64,000 nucleotides of DNA from Panacibacter ginsenosidivorans. Its GTDB lineage: Bacteria > Bacteroidota > Bacteroidia > Chitinophagales > Chitinophagaceae. The first letter of the stretch is position 1; each line of letters begins with the position of its first letter. Under the pieces are notes generated by a model, which made no database searches, was not told the origin of the DNA, and worked only from the letters and a program-made list of their open reading frames with translations. Shown here in pieces: positions 42,237-51,407 of this stretch. Made by a program: the position numbers and the translations under genes. Location: contig NZ_CP042435.1 of the NCBI RefSeq assembly GCF_007971225.1, positions 4,777,501 through 4,841,500 of the forward strand, read 5' to 3'.

Positions 42237-42286
42237 GGGCTTTGTTATATCTTCAGCAATAAGCATCACAATTTACAAATTGCTAT

Positions 42287-43480
42287 TTATACATAACTCA
42301 GCCACCATTGGCTATGTGTGGTTTTATACTTGTTGAACCACTTACACGGAAAATAAAGCGATGCAATAACACAAAACCAGATCAGGTAAACTGTACCAAG
42401 ATCATATCCAAAATGCAGTGGCCTGAAATTAAAGGGAATATTAGGATCAGCAATATCTTTAGTTCCGTATCCGGATACATAAAAAAGTATTACTAATAAA
42501 GTATGAATAATAAAGAAATGCAACATATAGTAAAAGAAAGGTACGCGACCATATATCATCAATATTTTCGCTATTCTGTTTTGCGCCGTTTCAGTTAGTG
42601 CCAGTATTATTAGTGCTGGTCCAATCGTCATACACAAATACATTAAAGAAGGCGGGTATTTTGTTGTATTCAAAAATGAAAGCAGCGTATATGTTGCATC
42701 TTTTTGTACAGACCATTGTGCCGGATCGCCGTACATATTTATAAAGCGCAGCAGAATAAATAAAATCGTTATCGTTAATCCCGAAAACAAGATAAGTACT
42801 TTCCTGCGCCTGGCCTCGTAATACGATCTGTAGATCGTTCCAAATGCGTAACCCAACAGCATTACACCAGCCCACGGCAATGCAGTGTAGAACATCAATA
42901 TCACATGATTGTCCCCAAGTGGAATGGCATTGAAGCCTGAGGCGATAAAAGCTTTTGTAAGCAGGGAACCAATATCACTGCCATCAGTTCTTATATAATC
43001 AAAAATATTATGACCTATTACCAGTAATAGCCCTGTAATGACAATTACAGTCATAGAAGTTCTTGTCAGTAATCCAAGAATGATCATACTAAAACCTATT
43101 GCCCATATAACCTGGAGTATGATCTTATGATATAACGGGTCGTAAGTAAGCGCTAATGTAATAATAGTGATCTCTGCAAGTATTAACCACAAGCCCCGCC
43201 TGATAAGAAATGAACTTAACTCTTTTTTTGTTTTACGCTGCCCTGCTATAAATGCAGACACGCCTGAAAGAAATACAAATGTTGGTGCACAGAAATGCGT
43301 TATCCATCTCGTGAAAAACAAAAATGGTGTTGTAGTGGCCAGGTTAGTTGGTGTATCATCCATGCCATGTATGTGAAAAAAATCTCTTACATGATCAAGT
43401 GCCATAATGAGCATTACAAGTCCGCGAAGTATATCTATAGAATGAACCCGCTGTTTTGTTGGTGTTGGTGATACTGTCAT
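42287..43480 (-). CDS. DUF1624/HGSNAT-like membrane acyltransferase
   Basis: 397 aa with about ten membrane segments. The start RVHSIDILRGLVMLIMALDH (residues 11-30) is the signature of the heparan-alpha-glucosaminide N-acetyltransferase-like (DUF1624) and acyltransferase-3-like group; His29 with Asp28 is the likely active pair. Also HFCAPTFVFLSGVSAFI and GRVPFFYYMLHFFIIH, both typical. These proteins move acyl groups across the membrane to sugars. The substrate is unknown. Single gene, flanked by inverted repeat copies at 42219 and 43584. Confidence 0.82.
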   Translation of the reverse strand: MTVSPTPTKQRVHSIDILRGLVMLIMALDHVRDFFHIHGMDDTPTNLATTTPFLFFTRWITHFCAPTFVFLSGVSAFIAGQRKTKKELSSFLIRRGLWLILAEITIITLALTYDPLYHKIILQVIWAIGFSMIILGLLTRTSMTVIVITGLLLVIGHNIFDYIRTDGSDIGSLLTKAFIASGFNAIPLGDNHVILMFYTALPWAGVMLLGYAFGTIYRSYYEARRRKVLILFSGLTITILFILLRFINMYGDPAQWSVQKDATYTLLSFLNTTKYPPSLMYLCMTIGPALIILALTETAQNRIAKILMIYGRVPFFYYMLHFFIIHTLLVILFYVSGYGTKDIADPNIPFNFRPLHFGYDLGTVYLIWFCVIASLYFPCKWFNKYKTTHSQWWLSYV

Positions 43481-43583
43481 TTTAAGTAAAAAATTATATA
43501 AGAAAGATAAAACAGTTCAGTCAATTGTTTAAGCTAAATATATGAGTGGCCGCTTACTTGTTCATGACAGAACAAAACGTTGA

Positions 43584-43599
43584 AGAGTGCGACGCAAGT
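43584..43599 (-). repeat. Repeat subtype A (reversed), truncated
   Basis: agagtgcgacgcaagt, reverse of the A core, without the GTAC end. Confidence 0.6.
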
Positions 43600-43776
43600 A
43601 AAGTTTAACAGCAATACAGCAGTTGGGTATAAAAAAATATTACACATGGCTTTGCAAGCTAAAAATGAAGTGGTTATTGATAATAACAAAAAGTTTTATC
43701 AGTAATTAAATGATAATTTTATTTGTACGTAAATGATAATTGTAATTTTTCTGACGATTAATATCTGGTTAAAAAA

Positions 43777-44769
43777 ATGGATATTCTGAAACAACTTTAT
43801 GATGAAGTAATTGGATTCTTTGGCATTGGTCATTGGGTTGAAATGATGCAAAAGAATGATTACAGCAGCCTGCTAACATTTGATGGAGTAATTGCTGCTA
43901 TCGGCCCGCTTATACCGCTGATATTATTGATAGAAATTTTCCGTGCCATATTCTATAAGAAATTTAAGATGGAAGAATATAAGATTCCATTTATAATTTT
44001 TGTTGCCAACAGGTTTATCTCGCGTTTCATTGCTATAGCTGCCGTTGCATTTTGTATTGGTTTATTTGAAAAGTATGCGATCTTTAAAACAGGCTTTACC
44101 TGGTATTGGCTTATCTATGGTTACATAGTATGGGAGCTTGCACATTTTGTCTATCATTATCTTGGGCATAAAGTAAGATTATTCTGGTGCCTGCATTCAA
44201 CGCACCATGCACCGGAGACCATGAACCTTTCCGTAACATTCGCACATTTTTTTCTTGAAGCGCCTTATGCAGATTTTATCCGCACAAGTATTTGTATTCT
44301 ATTAGGTGTAAACCCGCCGTTATTGTTTTTTATCATGTTCATCGATGGTACATGGGGTGCATTTATTCATGTGGGCGAAAATTTTATGAAAGATGCACGC
44401 ATGGGATTCCTGAATAAAATAATATTAACACCTTCCCATCATCGTGTACATCATGCAAAAAATCCGTTGTATATGGATACTAATTTTTGTAATCTTCTCA
44501 ATATTTGGGATAGAATGTTTGGCACATTTCAGTATGAGGACACGAGTATACCTATTCAATACGGTATCACAAGAAAGATCAATGCAAAAAATTTCTGGGA
44601 CGTTTATTTTGGCGAGATCTATTATCTGTTTCTCGATATGAAAAATGCACCAGGCATTACCAATAAACTATTGTATATGATTATGCCTCCCGGCTGGAGC
44701 CATACAGGTGATCATAAAACGGCGGCTGTTATTAAGAAAAAATTGAAAGAAGAAAAAGAAACTGCATAA
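43777..44769 (+). CDS. Sterol desaturase/fatty acid hydroxylase family protein
   Basis: 330 aa membrane di-iron oxygenase. The His boxes are complete: HFVYHYLGH (residues 123-131), HSTHH (140-144) and HHRVHH (221-226), within PF04116. Four to five membrane segments, the first at IGPLIPLILLIEIF. Bacterial members hydroxylate or desaturate lipids such as sterols, carotenoids or sphingolipids; the actual lipid is not shown by the sequence. The C-terminus ends with a charged tail (KKKLKEEKETA). Single gene. Confidence 0.88.
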   Translation: MDILKQLYDEVIGFFGIGHWVEMMQKNDYSSLLTFDGVIAAIGPLIPLILLIEIFRAIFYKKFKMEEYKIPFIIFVANRFISRFIAIAAVAFCIGLFEKYAIFKTGFTWYWLIYGYIVWELAHFVYHYLGHKVRLFWCLHSTHHAPETMNLSVTFAHFFLEAPYADFIRTSICILLGVNPPLLFFIMFIDGTWGAFIHVGENFMKDARMGFLNKIILTPSHHRVHHAKNPLYMDTNFCNLLNIWDRMFGTFQYEDTSIPIQYGITRKINAKNFWDVYFGEIYYLFLDMKNAPGITNKLLYMIMPPGWSHTGDHKTAAVIKKKLKEEKETA

Positions 44770-44800
44770 GAGATTTTTGTTGTCAGCTTTTCTTTTTTTG

Positions 44801-44829
44801 GCATCGGTTGTTGCGTCGCACTCTTGTAC
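44801..44829 (+). repeat. Repeat subtype A
   Basis: gcatcggttGTTGCGTCGCACTCTTGTAC without gaps: ggcatcgg flank, then the perfect A core at 44810-44829. Confidence 0.85.
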
Positions 44830-44848
44830 AGTTAATTCTTTATGCAGC

Positions 44849-45682
44849 TTAATTCTTCCATCGTTTTAATTGATTCTCTTCAAAGATCCATCCGGGTGTT
44901 ATAACTTTTGAATGCTTATCAACTTCATACCACGGGCTCAACTTTTTGTTATTCGGATTAATAACAATATGCATATCCTGCGCAGGCATATAACCTTGGG
45001 CAAGTAAATAAATTTTCTTTCCGGTTATTTCATTAACAGCAACATCTGCAACAACCATTGCATGGCCTGGGGAACCTGCTTTTACTAATATATCTCCCGG
45101 TTGCATTTCTTTCATCGCAATATTACCAGTCATTTCATCAACAGTATAAGTACCACAATTAATAAATACATCCTGCATAAATTGTAACATTAGGTTATGC
45201 TTATCCTGTTCAGGATTATTAATACGGTATAACCAATCCTGGAAATTGAAATTTTTATTTGCCGATTTAAAATTGATCTTACTGTATTCATTCCTTGAAA
45301 AATAATATTCTGCTCTCAGTCTCATAATTGCATCAGCACATTGCTGAAGGTCTTTATTGCCTGTAGAAAAATCAAGTACTGCATAATGTAAAGTTTGATC
45401 GGGTTTAGGTTGCCCATTGTATAAATAAACGGTATTGTTTTTCCTGAGTTTTATCTTTTGCAGCCACGCTCCAAAAGAAGCATCAGGCATTGTAACCCTT
45501 TTATAACCTTCGGGTAAAGGAATTTCATAAATGTATTGCGGTGGCCTGACAGAAGTTTTATTAGAAGTAATAGCTGATGAAGTAGTTTTTACGCCAGGTA
45601 ATTCAGCAAGATCATTAAAGACAACAATAAGTACAATGCAGCAGCAAAGCAGCACGAAAAAGATGATACTCATTTGCTTCAT
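44849..45682 (-). CDS. DUF4846 domain protein, membrane-anchored
   Basis: 277 aa. An N-terminal hydrophobic segment (MSIIFFVLLCCCIVLIVVF) acts as anchor or signal. The rest matches DUF4846: IYEIPLPEGYKRVTMPDASF, GAWLQKIKLR, YNGQPKPDQTLHYAVLDF, QCADAIMRLRAEYYF, and the block PGDILVKAGSPGHAMVVAD, which has a His suited to catalysis like NlpC/P60-style folds. Function not established. Divergent from the BtuF-like gene 67 nt away. Confidence 0.82.
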   Translation of the reverse strand: MKQMSIIFFVLLCCCIVLIVVFNDLAELPGVKTTSSAITSNKTSVRPPQYIYEIPLPEGYKRVTMPDASFGAWLQKIKLRKNNTVYLYNGQPKPDQTLHYAVLDFSTGNKDLQQCADAIMRLRAEYYFSRNEYSKINFKSANKNFNFQDWLYRINNPEQDKHNLMLQFMQDVFINCGTYTVDEMTGNIAMKEMQPGDILVKAGSPGHAMVVADVAVNEITGKKIYLLAQGYMPAQDMHIVINPNNKKLSPWYEVDKHSKVITPGWIFEENQLKRWKN

Positions 45683-45749
45683 AGCTAAGGTTTAGCTTAT
45701 GATGCAGTTTTGCAGGTTTTCCATAAGTTGGTAAAAACTATCTTTACGT

Positions 45750-46547
45750 ATGTTTGAAATGGTTGATCATTTACAAAGAAAAGTAAAGCTTACTAACTAC
45801 CCGCTAAAGCGTATCATTTCCCTTGTGCCCTCACAAACAGAATTATTGCATGATCTTGGCTTGGAAGGAGAAGTAATTGGCATCACTAAATTCTGTGTGC
45901 ATCCACAAAGCTGGTTCAGAAACAAAACAAGAATCGGTGGCACAAAGAACGTGAACATAGAAAAAGTAAAATCGCTGGAACCCGATCTGATTATTGCCAA
46001 TAAAGAAGAAAATGTGAAGGAACAAATTGAAGAACTAGAAAAGATAGCACCTGTTTGGGTAAGCGATATATATAATCTTGAAGATGCGATTGATATGATT
46101 GAGAGCATTGGGGTGCTTATAGACCGAAGCCAGCAATCAAAACAGATTAGTCAAAATATTCAACAGCAGTTTCAAAAATTGCAAGCTGAAAACTTTCAAC
46201 TACCCACTGCTTATCTAATCTGGCGCAATCCTTACATGACTATCGGCGGAGATACTTTTATAAATGATATGTTGAAAAGGTGTGGTCTGCAGAACGTGTT
46301 TGAAAAAGAACAACGTTATCCGGAAATTACTTTGCAGCAACTTAAAGAACACAGTGTTCAATTGATATTACTTTCATCAGAACCCTATCCATTTAAAGAA
46401 AAACATGTGGAAGAAATAAAAGCAGTTTTACCTGCTGCAAAAATATTAATGGTAGATGGAGAAATGTTTAGCTGGTACGGGAGCCGTCTTTTATACGTAG
46501 TGCAATACTTCAAAGAATTGATCAATAAGATAAATGAGTACCCGTAA
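45750..46547 (+). CDS. BtuF-like helical backbone metal receptor protein
   Basis: 265 aa of the TroA/BtuF periplasmic-binding superfamily: RIISLVPSQTELLHDLGLEG, GITKFCVHPQSW, GGTKNVNIEKVKSLEPDLII and the C-terminal WYGSRLLYVVQYF. BtuF proteins bring vitamin B12 or other chelates to ABC importers. Here no signal peptide or lipobox is visible, so the protein would stay in the cytoplasm, and no permease or ATPase gene is near. It may thus have another role. Start ATG at 45750; the ATG at 45759 is also possible. Confidence 0.8.
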   Translation: MFEMVDHLQRKVKLTNYPLKRIISLVPSQTELLHDLGLEGEVIGITKFCVHPQSWFRNKTRIGGTKNVNIEKVKSLEPDLIIANKEENVKEQIEELEKIAPVWVSDIYNLEDAIDMIESIGVLIDRSQQSKQISQNIQQQFQKLQAENFQLPTAYLIWRNPYMTIGGDTFINDMLKRCGLQNVFEKEQRYPEITLQQLKEHSVQLILLSSEPYPFKEKHVEEIKAVLPAAKILMVDGEMFSWYGSRLLYVVQYFKELINKINEYP

Positions 46548-46593
46548 ACAAAATATAATGACATTGCATAAAATGCTGCACAAAGAACAAAGC

Positions 46594-46613
46594 GTACAAG
46601 TGAGTGACACAAC
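46594..46613 (-). repeat. Repeat subtype B (reversed)
   Basis: gtacaagtgagtgacacaac preceded by agc. With the A copy at 44810 it brackets the DUF4846 and BtuF-like genes. Confidence 0.8.
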
Positions 46614-46705
46614 CAAAGTATCGTAGCAGCAATGCAGCTTACTTCATAAAAATAGAAAGAGAGAAGCAATGCCTCTCTCTTTACTTATGGTCAACTGGAT
46701 AACCT

Positions 46706-47779
46706 TTACTTATTTCTGCCGATGCAATTTAGATCGGTAAATGCTTCTTCCAGGCGTTTTACAAAATTGTCCTGGCCTTTTCTCAACCAAACACGCGGAT
46801 CGTAATATTTTTTATTTGGTTTTTCTGCACCTTCAGGATTACCAAGCTGGCCCTGCAGGTAAGCTTCATTCTTTTTGTAATAACCAAGTACACCTTCCCA
46901 AAATGCCCACTGCATATCAGTATCAATATTCATTTTTATTACACCATAATCCAGTGTTTCGTGGATCTGGCTTTTTGGAGAACCGCTACCACCATGGAAT
47001 ACAAAGTAAACTGGTTTACTGCCTGCGGATAAACCAAGTTTTTGTGCGATAAATTCCTGGCTGTTTTTCAAAATTGCAGGACGCAGTTCCACATTACCCG
47101 GACTGTACACACCATGAACATTGCCAAATGAAGCGGCCACTGTAAATCTTGAACCAACCTTGCTCAATGCATCATAAGCCTGTGATACTTCAGAAGGTTG
47201 TGTATAAAGTTTTGAATTTTCTACATCAGAATTATCAACACCATCTTCTTCACCACCTGTTACACCAAGCTCTATCTCGATGCTCATGCCCAGTTTGTTC
47301 ATGCGTTTGAAAAATTCAAAAGAGAGCTCAATATTTTCATGCAGCGGTTCTTCACTGAGATCGAGCATGTGTGAACTATATAAAGGACGACCGTTCTTCG
47401 CTTTGTATTCTTCGCCGGCAGTTAATAAGGCATCTATCCATGGCAACCATTTTTTTGCTGCATGGTCTGTATGCAATACAACAGGTACACCATAATATGC
47501 AGCAACATTATGTACATGCATGGCACCGCTTACAGCACCAATAATGTTTGCCTGTAATTTATCGTTAGGCATTCCTTTACCTGCAAAGAACTGTGCACCT
47601 CCATTGCTGAATTGTATAATAACAGGAGAACCTACTTTAGCTGCAGTTTCCAATACCGCATTTACAGAGTCTGTACCAATTACATTTACTGCCGGAAGTG
47701 CAAATTTGTTTTCTTTGGCATCATCATACAATGCCTGTAATTCATCACCGAACAGAACGCCGGAAGAATATTTAGCCAT
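46706..47779 (-). CDS. fbaA: Class II fructose-bisphosphate aldolase
   Basis: 357 aa, the length of class IIA enzymes such as E. coli FbaA. It cleaves fructose 1,6-bisphosphate to DHAP and glyceraldehyde 3-phosphate using zinc. Seen: VLHTDHAAKKW with Asp105 (proton donor) and His106 (zinc), IEIELGVTGGEEDGVDN, FVFHGGSGSP with the second zinc His, and NIDTDMQWAFW for phosphate binding. Single gene, core glycolysis or gluconeogenesis. Confidence 0.96.
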   Translation of the reverse strand: MAKYSSGVLFGDELQALYDDAKENKFALPAVNVIGTDSVNAVLETAAKVGSPVIIQFSNGGAQFFAGKGMPNDKLQANIIGAVSGAMHVHNVAAYYGVPVVLHTDHAAKKWLPWIDALLTAGEEYKAKNGRPLYSSHMLDLSEEPLHENIELSFEFFKRMNKLGMSIEIELGVTGGEEDGVDNSDVENSKLYTQPSEVSQAYDALSKVGSRFTVAASFGNVHGVYSPGNVELRPAILKNSQEFIAQKLGLSAGSKPVYFVFHGGSGSPKSQIHETLDYGVIKMNIDTDMQWAFWEGVLGYYKKNEAYLQGQLGNPEGAEKPNKKYYDPRVWLRKGQDNFVKRLEEAFTDLNCIGRNK

Positions 47780-47863
47780 GCTTATTTACTTTTTATTGAA
47801 GATTGTTTTTGGGGTAGCGAAGATACTGTTTAACACTGATAAAATACTGTGTTTTCTTATGTT

Positions 47864-48053
47864 CCCGGCTGTAGATACACTAATGAACATTTGTTGCGTC
47901 GCACACTTTTACTGAAGAAAAGCTATGAGCTTTTAGCTGCGAGCTGCGAGTTTTTTTGGCTCGAAGCTCATAGCTCGTGGCTCACAGCTTATCATTGTTC
48001 TAAACGCACAAGTGAGTGACACAACCGCCGATGCCACCTATACAAGAAGCTGG
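47864..48053. repeat. A/B repeat pair with AGCT-rich loop
   Basis: CCCGGCT (47864), A copy at 47893-47912, reversed B at 48006-48025, then gccgatgcca and agctgg. The loop (47924-47990) is made of repeats like agctatgagctttta and its reverse (gaagctcatagctcg), giving a second hairpin inside the first. The same loop motif occurs in the pair at 50134. Confidence 0.85.
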
Positions 48054-48099
48054 TATCCAAATTATTTTCACGAAAAAATCCGTAATTGGCTAAACTCCT

Positions 48100-48107
48100 T
48101 ATTTTTG
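48100..48107 (+). promoter_or_regulatory. -7 box (TATTTTTG) before accD
   Basis: Twenty nt before the ATG at 48127; just right of the repeat pair. Confidence 0.5.
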
Positions 48108-48126
48108 CTTTCTTCAATACGCCTTT

Positions 48127-49053
48127 ATGACAATAAAAAAGGAAGAGGATTTTGATACCAGCTTGTCGGGGGAAGAGGGTTCCAACGTACAACATGGAGA
48201 ACCGAGGCAGAAATGGTATAAGCGTTTGAGAAAAGGTATCACTACATCCACGGCTGATAAAAAAGAAACTCCGGAAGGGTTATGGAACAAATGCCCGGAA
48301 TGCAATTATATAACCACTACAACAGAATTACAGGAGAATCTTTTTGTTTGCCCCAAGTGCAATTACCATCACCGTATTAGCAGTGAGGATTATTTTGATA
48401 TTCTTTTCGACAATGGCGAATACAAAGTAATGTATGACAACATTGTAAGTAAAGATTTCCTGGGCTTTACAGATCTGAAACCATATAAGAAAAGACTGGA
48501 AGAAATTCATGCAAAGACTGATCTTAAAGACAGTATGCGTGTGGGTGTGGGCAAAGTAAACGGCCAGGAACTGGTAGTTGCCTGTATGGATTTTGAATTC
48601 ATTGGCGGTTCTCTTGGTAGTGTGATGGGAGAGAAGTTTAGCCGGGCTGTTGATTTCTGTCTTGAACATAAATTACCTTACCTTGTTATAAGTAAAAGTG
48701 GCGGTGCACGTATGATGGAAAGTGCTTTTAGCTTAATGCAGTTAGCTAAAACAAGCGGCAAGCTGGCACAACTGAGTGAGGCAAAACTGCCTTACATTTC
48801 TTTACTAACCGATCCAACTTTTGGGGGTATCTCGGCAAGCTTTGGTATGCTGGGTGATCTTAATATTGCAGAACCGGGTGCACTTATTGGTTTTGCGGGG
48901 CCACGTGTAATAAAAGAAACAATTAAGAAAGACCTGCCTCCGGGTTTCCAGCGCAGTGAATTTTTACTGGAGCACGGATTCCTTGATTTTATTATTGACA
49001 GAAAGAAATTGAAAGAGCGCATCACACAGCTGATCGTGCTTTTGAAAAACTAA
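48127..49053 (+). CDS. accD: Acetyl-CoA carboxylase carboxyltransferase subunit beta
   Basis: 308 aa. AccD with AccA moves the carboxyl from biotin to acetyl-CoA, the first step of fatty acid synthesis. The zinc finger is Cys56, Cys59, Cys75 and Cys78 (CPECN, CPKCN), followed by the crotonase-like core: [35 protein letters not shown] and IGFAGPRVI for CoA binding. An N-terminal 50 residues are poorly conserved. A terminator-like hairpin follows 24 nt after the stop and leads directly into smpB. Confidence 0.96.
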   Translation: MTIKKEEDFDTSLSGEEGSNVQHGEPRQKWYKRLRKGITTSTADKKETPEGLWNKCPECNYITTTTELQENLFVCPKCNYHHRISSEDYFDILFDNGEYKVMYDNIVSKDFLGFTDLKPYKKRLEEIHAKTDLKDSMRVGVGKVNGQELVVACMDFEFIGGSLGSVMGEKFSRAVDFCLEHKLPYLVISKSGGARMMESAFSLMQLAKTSGKLAQLSEAKLPYISLLTDPTFGGISASFGMLGDLNIAEPGALIGFAGPRVIKETIKKDLPPGFQRSEFLLEHGFLDFIIDRKKLKERITQLIVLLKN

Positions 49054-49068
49054 TTATAATTATTCAGC

Positions 49069-49076
49069 TATTTTTG
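49069..49076 (+). promoter_or_regulatory. -7 box (TATTTTTG) before smpB
   Basis: Directly precedes the hairpin at 49077, so smpB transcripts would begin with or within the hairpin. Confidence 0.45.
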
Positions 49077-49108
49077 CATCCCTTCACTTTACGGTGAAGG
49101 GATTTTTT
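49077..49108 (+). terminator. Hairpin between accD and smpB
   Basis: atcccttcac/gtgaagggat with loop tttacg, then a T-run ending just before the smpB ATG at 49109. A GTG at 49094 lies in the stem. Confidence 0.75.
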
Positions 49109-49549
49109 ATGGCAAAAGAAATGAACAACAGGCAGGCGTATTATAATTACTACATAGATGATAAATATGAAGCAGGCATCGTATTGCTGGGCACAGAAGT
49201 TAAATCCATACGCGATGGTAAAGTAAGTTTCAATGATGCATTCTGTATGTTTGAAAAAAATGAATTGTGGGTGCGTGGCCTATACATAGCAGAATATTCG
49301 CATGGTACGGTGAATAATCATATCGCGGTACACGATAGAAAATTATTGCTTACCAAACGTGAGTTAAAGAAGTTGCAAACGAAGATGAAAGAAAAAGGGT
49401 TTACCATTGTGCCGTTGAAAGTTTATTTTAATGAAAAAAATCTTGTAAAAGTAGAGATTGGGTTAGGCCGTGGTAAAAAACTGCACGATAAAAGAGAGAC
49501 CATTAAAGAACGCGATACACAAAAAGAAATAAAAAGGTATTTGAAGTAG
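49109..49549 (+). CDS. smpB: SsrA-binding protein SmpB
   Basis: 146 aa. SmpB carries tmRNA to stalled ribosomes. Seen: RQAYYNYYIDDKYEAGIVLL, GTEVKSIRDGKVSFNDAF, ELWVRGLYIAEYSHG, LLLTKRELKKLQ and the basic C-terminal tail GLGRGKKLHDKRETIKERD that enters the mRNA channel. Start ATG at 49109 rather than the GTG at 49094, which lies in a terminator stem. 37 nt before the OsmC gene on the same strand. Confidence 0.96.
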   Translation: MAKEMNNRQAYYNYYIDDKYEAGIVLLGTEVKSIRDGKVSFNDAFCMFEKNELWVRGLYIAEYSHGTVNNHIAVHDRKLLLTKRELKKLQTKMKEKGFTIVPLKVYFNEKNLVKVEIGLGRGKKLHDKRETIKERDTQKEIKRYLK

Positions 49550-49586
49550 GAGAGCACAATCTGTCTTATAATATTAATGCACTACT

Positions 49587-50090
49587 ATGAACGCTTATGA
49601 ATTAAAAGCACTCCAAACGCCACTCAAAGAAAAGTATCGTAATAATCCCGTCGCTGCACTTGTAACACTTAAAGCCGAAGGAAAACTTGGTGAGAATATT
49701 TCCTGTAAAGTAGAAACGGGCCGTGCTATAGCTTCTGCTGGTTTGCATCCTGCCACAGGTGGAGATGGATTGCATCTTTGTTCGGGAGATATGTTGCTTG
49801 AAGCGCTTGTAGCTTGTGCAGGCGTTACATTAAAGGCGGTGGCCACTTCAATGGGTATTGAAATAAAAAGCGGAACTGTAAAAGCAGAAGGCGATATTGA
49901 TTTTTCCGGTACGCTTGGTGTTTCAAAAGAAGTGCCCGTAGGTTTTAAAATGATCAGACTTTATTTTTTGCTTGAAACAGGTGCATCTAAAGAAACGCTT
50001 GAAAAACTGTTGCAGCTTACAGAAAGATATTGCGTGGTCTACCAGACTATCACTAAAGGAACTGCTATTAATACTTCTATAGAAAATTAA
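49587..50090 (+). CDS. OsmC family protein
   Basis: 167 aa. OsmC/Ohr proteins reduce organic hydroperoxides with a Cys pair. Here LVACAGVTLKAVATSMGI carries the first Cys and LTERYCVVYQTI the second, at the usual distance; SGDMLLEALV precedes the first. It is of the OsmC-like rather than the Ohr branch. Follows smpB closely (37 nt) and may be read with it. Confidence 0.85.
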   Translation: MNAYELKALQTPLKEKYRNNPVAALVTLKAEGKLGENISCKVETGRAIASAGLHPATGGDGLHLCSGDMLLEALVACAGVTLKAVATSMGIEIKSGTVKAEGDIDFSGTLGVSKEVPVGFKMIRLYFLLETGASKETLEKLLQLTERYCVVYQTITKGTAINTSIEN

Positions 50091-50133
50091 AATACATTTT
50101 TGTTTGCCAGCCATAAAGCATTTGTCATCATTT

Positions 50134-50259
50134 GTTGTGTCACTCACTTGTACGTTCGGAACAATTATAAGCTCTGAGCCACGAGCTATAAGCCTTTAGC
50201 CAAACAAACTCGCAGCTAAAAGCTCGTAGCTTTTTTCCAGTACAAGTGTGCGACGCAAC
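50134..50259. repeat. B/A repeat pair with AGCT-rich loop
   Basis: GTTGTGTCACTCACTTGTAC at 50134-50153 and gtacaagtgtgcgacgcaac at 50240-50259: B first, A reversed, the opposite order to most pairs. The loop holds aagctctgagccacgagcta and cagctaaaagctcgtagctt, again partly palindromic and related to the loop at 47924. Confidence 0.85.
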
Positions 50260-50401
50260 GGCAGCTAAATTGAAAAACCGGAGATTGGTACAAAAGGTTG
50301 GTTTATCCATTTTACTATACCGTTCACGAACAGAAATCTACAATTCGTCGTAAAAGCAAAACGATGTGTAAGCATATGTGTTACTCTAATAAAACACATA
50401 T

Positions 50402-51352
50402 ATGAGAGCATCTATCATCTTAAAAAATCTTTTCCTTACTGCCTTTGTTCCTTTTGTGATGGCCAGTTGTAATAGTAACGACGATACCCCGCAGCCGCAG
50501 CCAACGGATCCTACGATTGCAGAAATTGCCGCTTCAGACACTTCTTTTTCTTTTTTGTTGGCGGCTGCTACCAAAGCAGGGTTGGTTGACGAATTATCCG
50601 CACCTGGTGCGCTAACGGTTTTTGCACCTACCAATAACGCATTCAGGGCTGCAGGTTTTCCTACACAGACCTCTGTTGAAGCCGCTGACGCTACAACATT
50701 GGCAGGCATTCTTACTTATCATATCATTTCAGGTAAAGTATTGGCTGCAGACGTACCAGCTGGTCCTAATGCCGCCGTAACTGTTTTAAGTGGCGGAACT
50801 GTTTACACAACTTCAAATAGTTTGGGTGTATTTGTAAATGGAGTAAAAGTCGTGACAGCAGATATTGCAGCTTCTAACGGGGTGGTGCATGTTATTGGTA
50901 AAGTATTAATACCGCCATCCGGCAACATTGTAGAGACTGCCGTTGCAAATCCTGATTTCAGTTACTTGGTGGCAGCAGTATTAAGGGCAAGTGAGGGAAC
51001 GACAGATGTGGCAGGCGTATTATCAGGCACAGACCCACTCACCGTTTTTGCACCAACCAACCAGGCTTTTATCAATGCAGGTTTTGCTACTATTGCAGAT
51101 ATACAGGCCGCAGATCCTGATGTGCTTACATCTATTCTTACCTATCATGTAGTAAACGGAAGAGTATTCTCTTCAGATCTTACAGATGGAGCTACACCTT
51201 CCACACTTAATGGTGGTACTGTTACCATTGATCTGGGGGCTACAGCTACTGTAAAAGGCAATACTAATACAACAGCTTCAAATATCGTAGCTACAGATAT
51301 TGTGACCACTAACGGTGTGATACATGTAATAGACCAGGTTTTACTACCATAA
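50402..51352 (+). CDS. Fasciclin-domain lipoprotein (two FAS1 domains)
   Basis: 316 aa. Signal peptide with lipobox VMASC (Cys23). Two FAS1 domains: the first about residues 38-175 (PTIAEIAASDTSFSFLLAA, LTVFAPTNNAFRAAG, LTYHIISGKV, GVVHVIGKVLIP), the second about 178-316 (GNIVETAVANPDFSYLVAAV, LTVFAPTNQAFINAG, LTYHVVNGRV, GVIHVIDQVLLP). FAS1 domains mediate adhesion. An acidic Pro/Gln linker follows the Cys. Single gene with its own terminator. Confidence 0.92.
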   Translation: MRASIILKNLFLTAFVPFVMASCNSNDDTPQPQPTDPTIAEIAASDTSFSFLLAAATKAGLVDELSAPGALTVFAPTNNAFRAAGFPTQTSVEAADATTLAGILTYHIISGKVLAADVPAGPNAAVTVLSGGTVYTTSNSLGVFVNGVKVVTADIAASNGVVHVIGKVLIPPSGNIVETAVANPDFSYLVAAVLRASEGTTDVAGVLSGTDPLTVFAPTNQAFINAGFATIADIQAADPDVLTSILTYHVVNGRVFSSDLTDGATPSTLNGGTVTIDLGATATVKGNTNTTASNIVATDIVTTNGVIHVIDQVLLP

Positions 51353-51365
51353 TATAAATTCACAT

Positions 51366-51396
51366 GGCCCATCCGAACAATACGGGTGGGCTTCTT
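51366..51396 (+). terminator. Intrinsic terminator after fasciclin gene
   Basis: gcccatccg/cgggtgggc stem with loop aacaata, followed by a T-rich run. Confidence 0.75.
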
Positions 51397-51407
51397 GTTT
51401 TTATTTA

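Noticed and set aside
46594-46613. 44810 A and 46594 B copies as ends of a two-gene transposon
   Set aside because: The genes inside are ordinary chromosomal functions with no transposase, and other distant A/B copies are likely separate elements.
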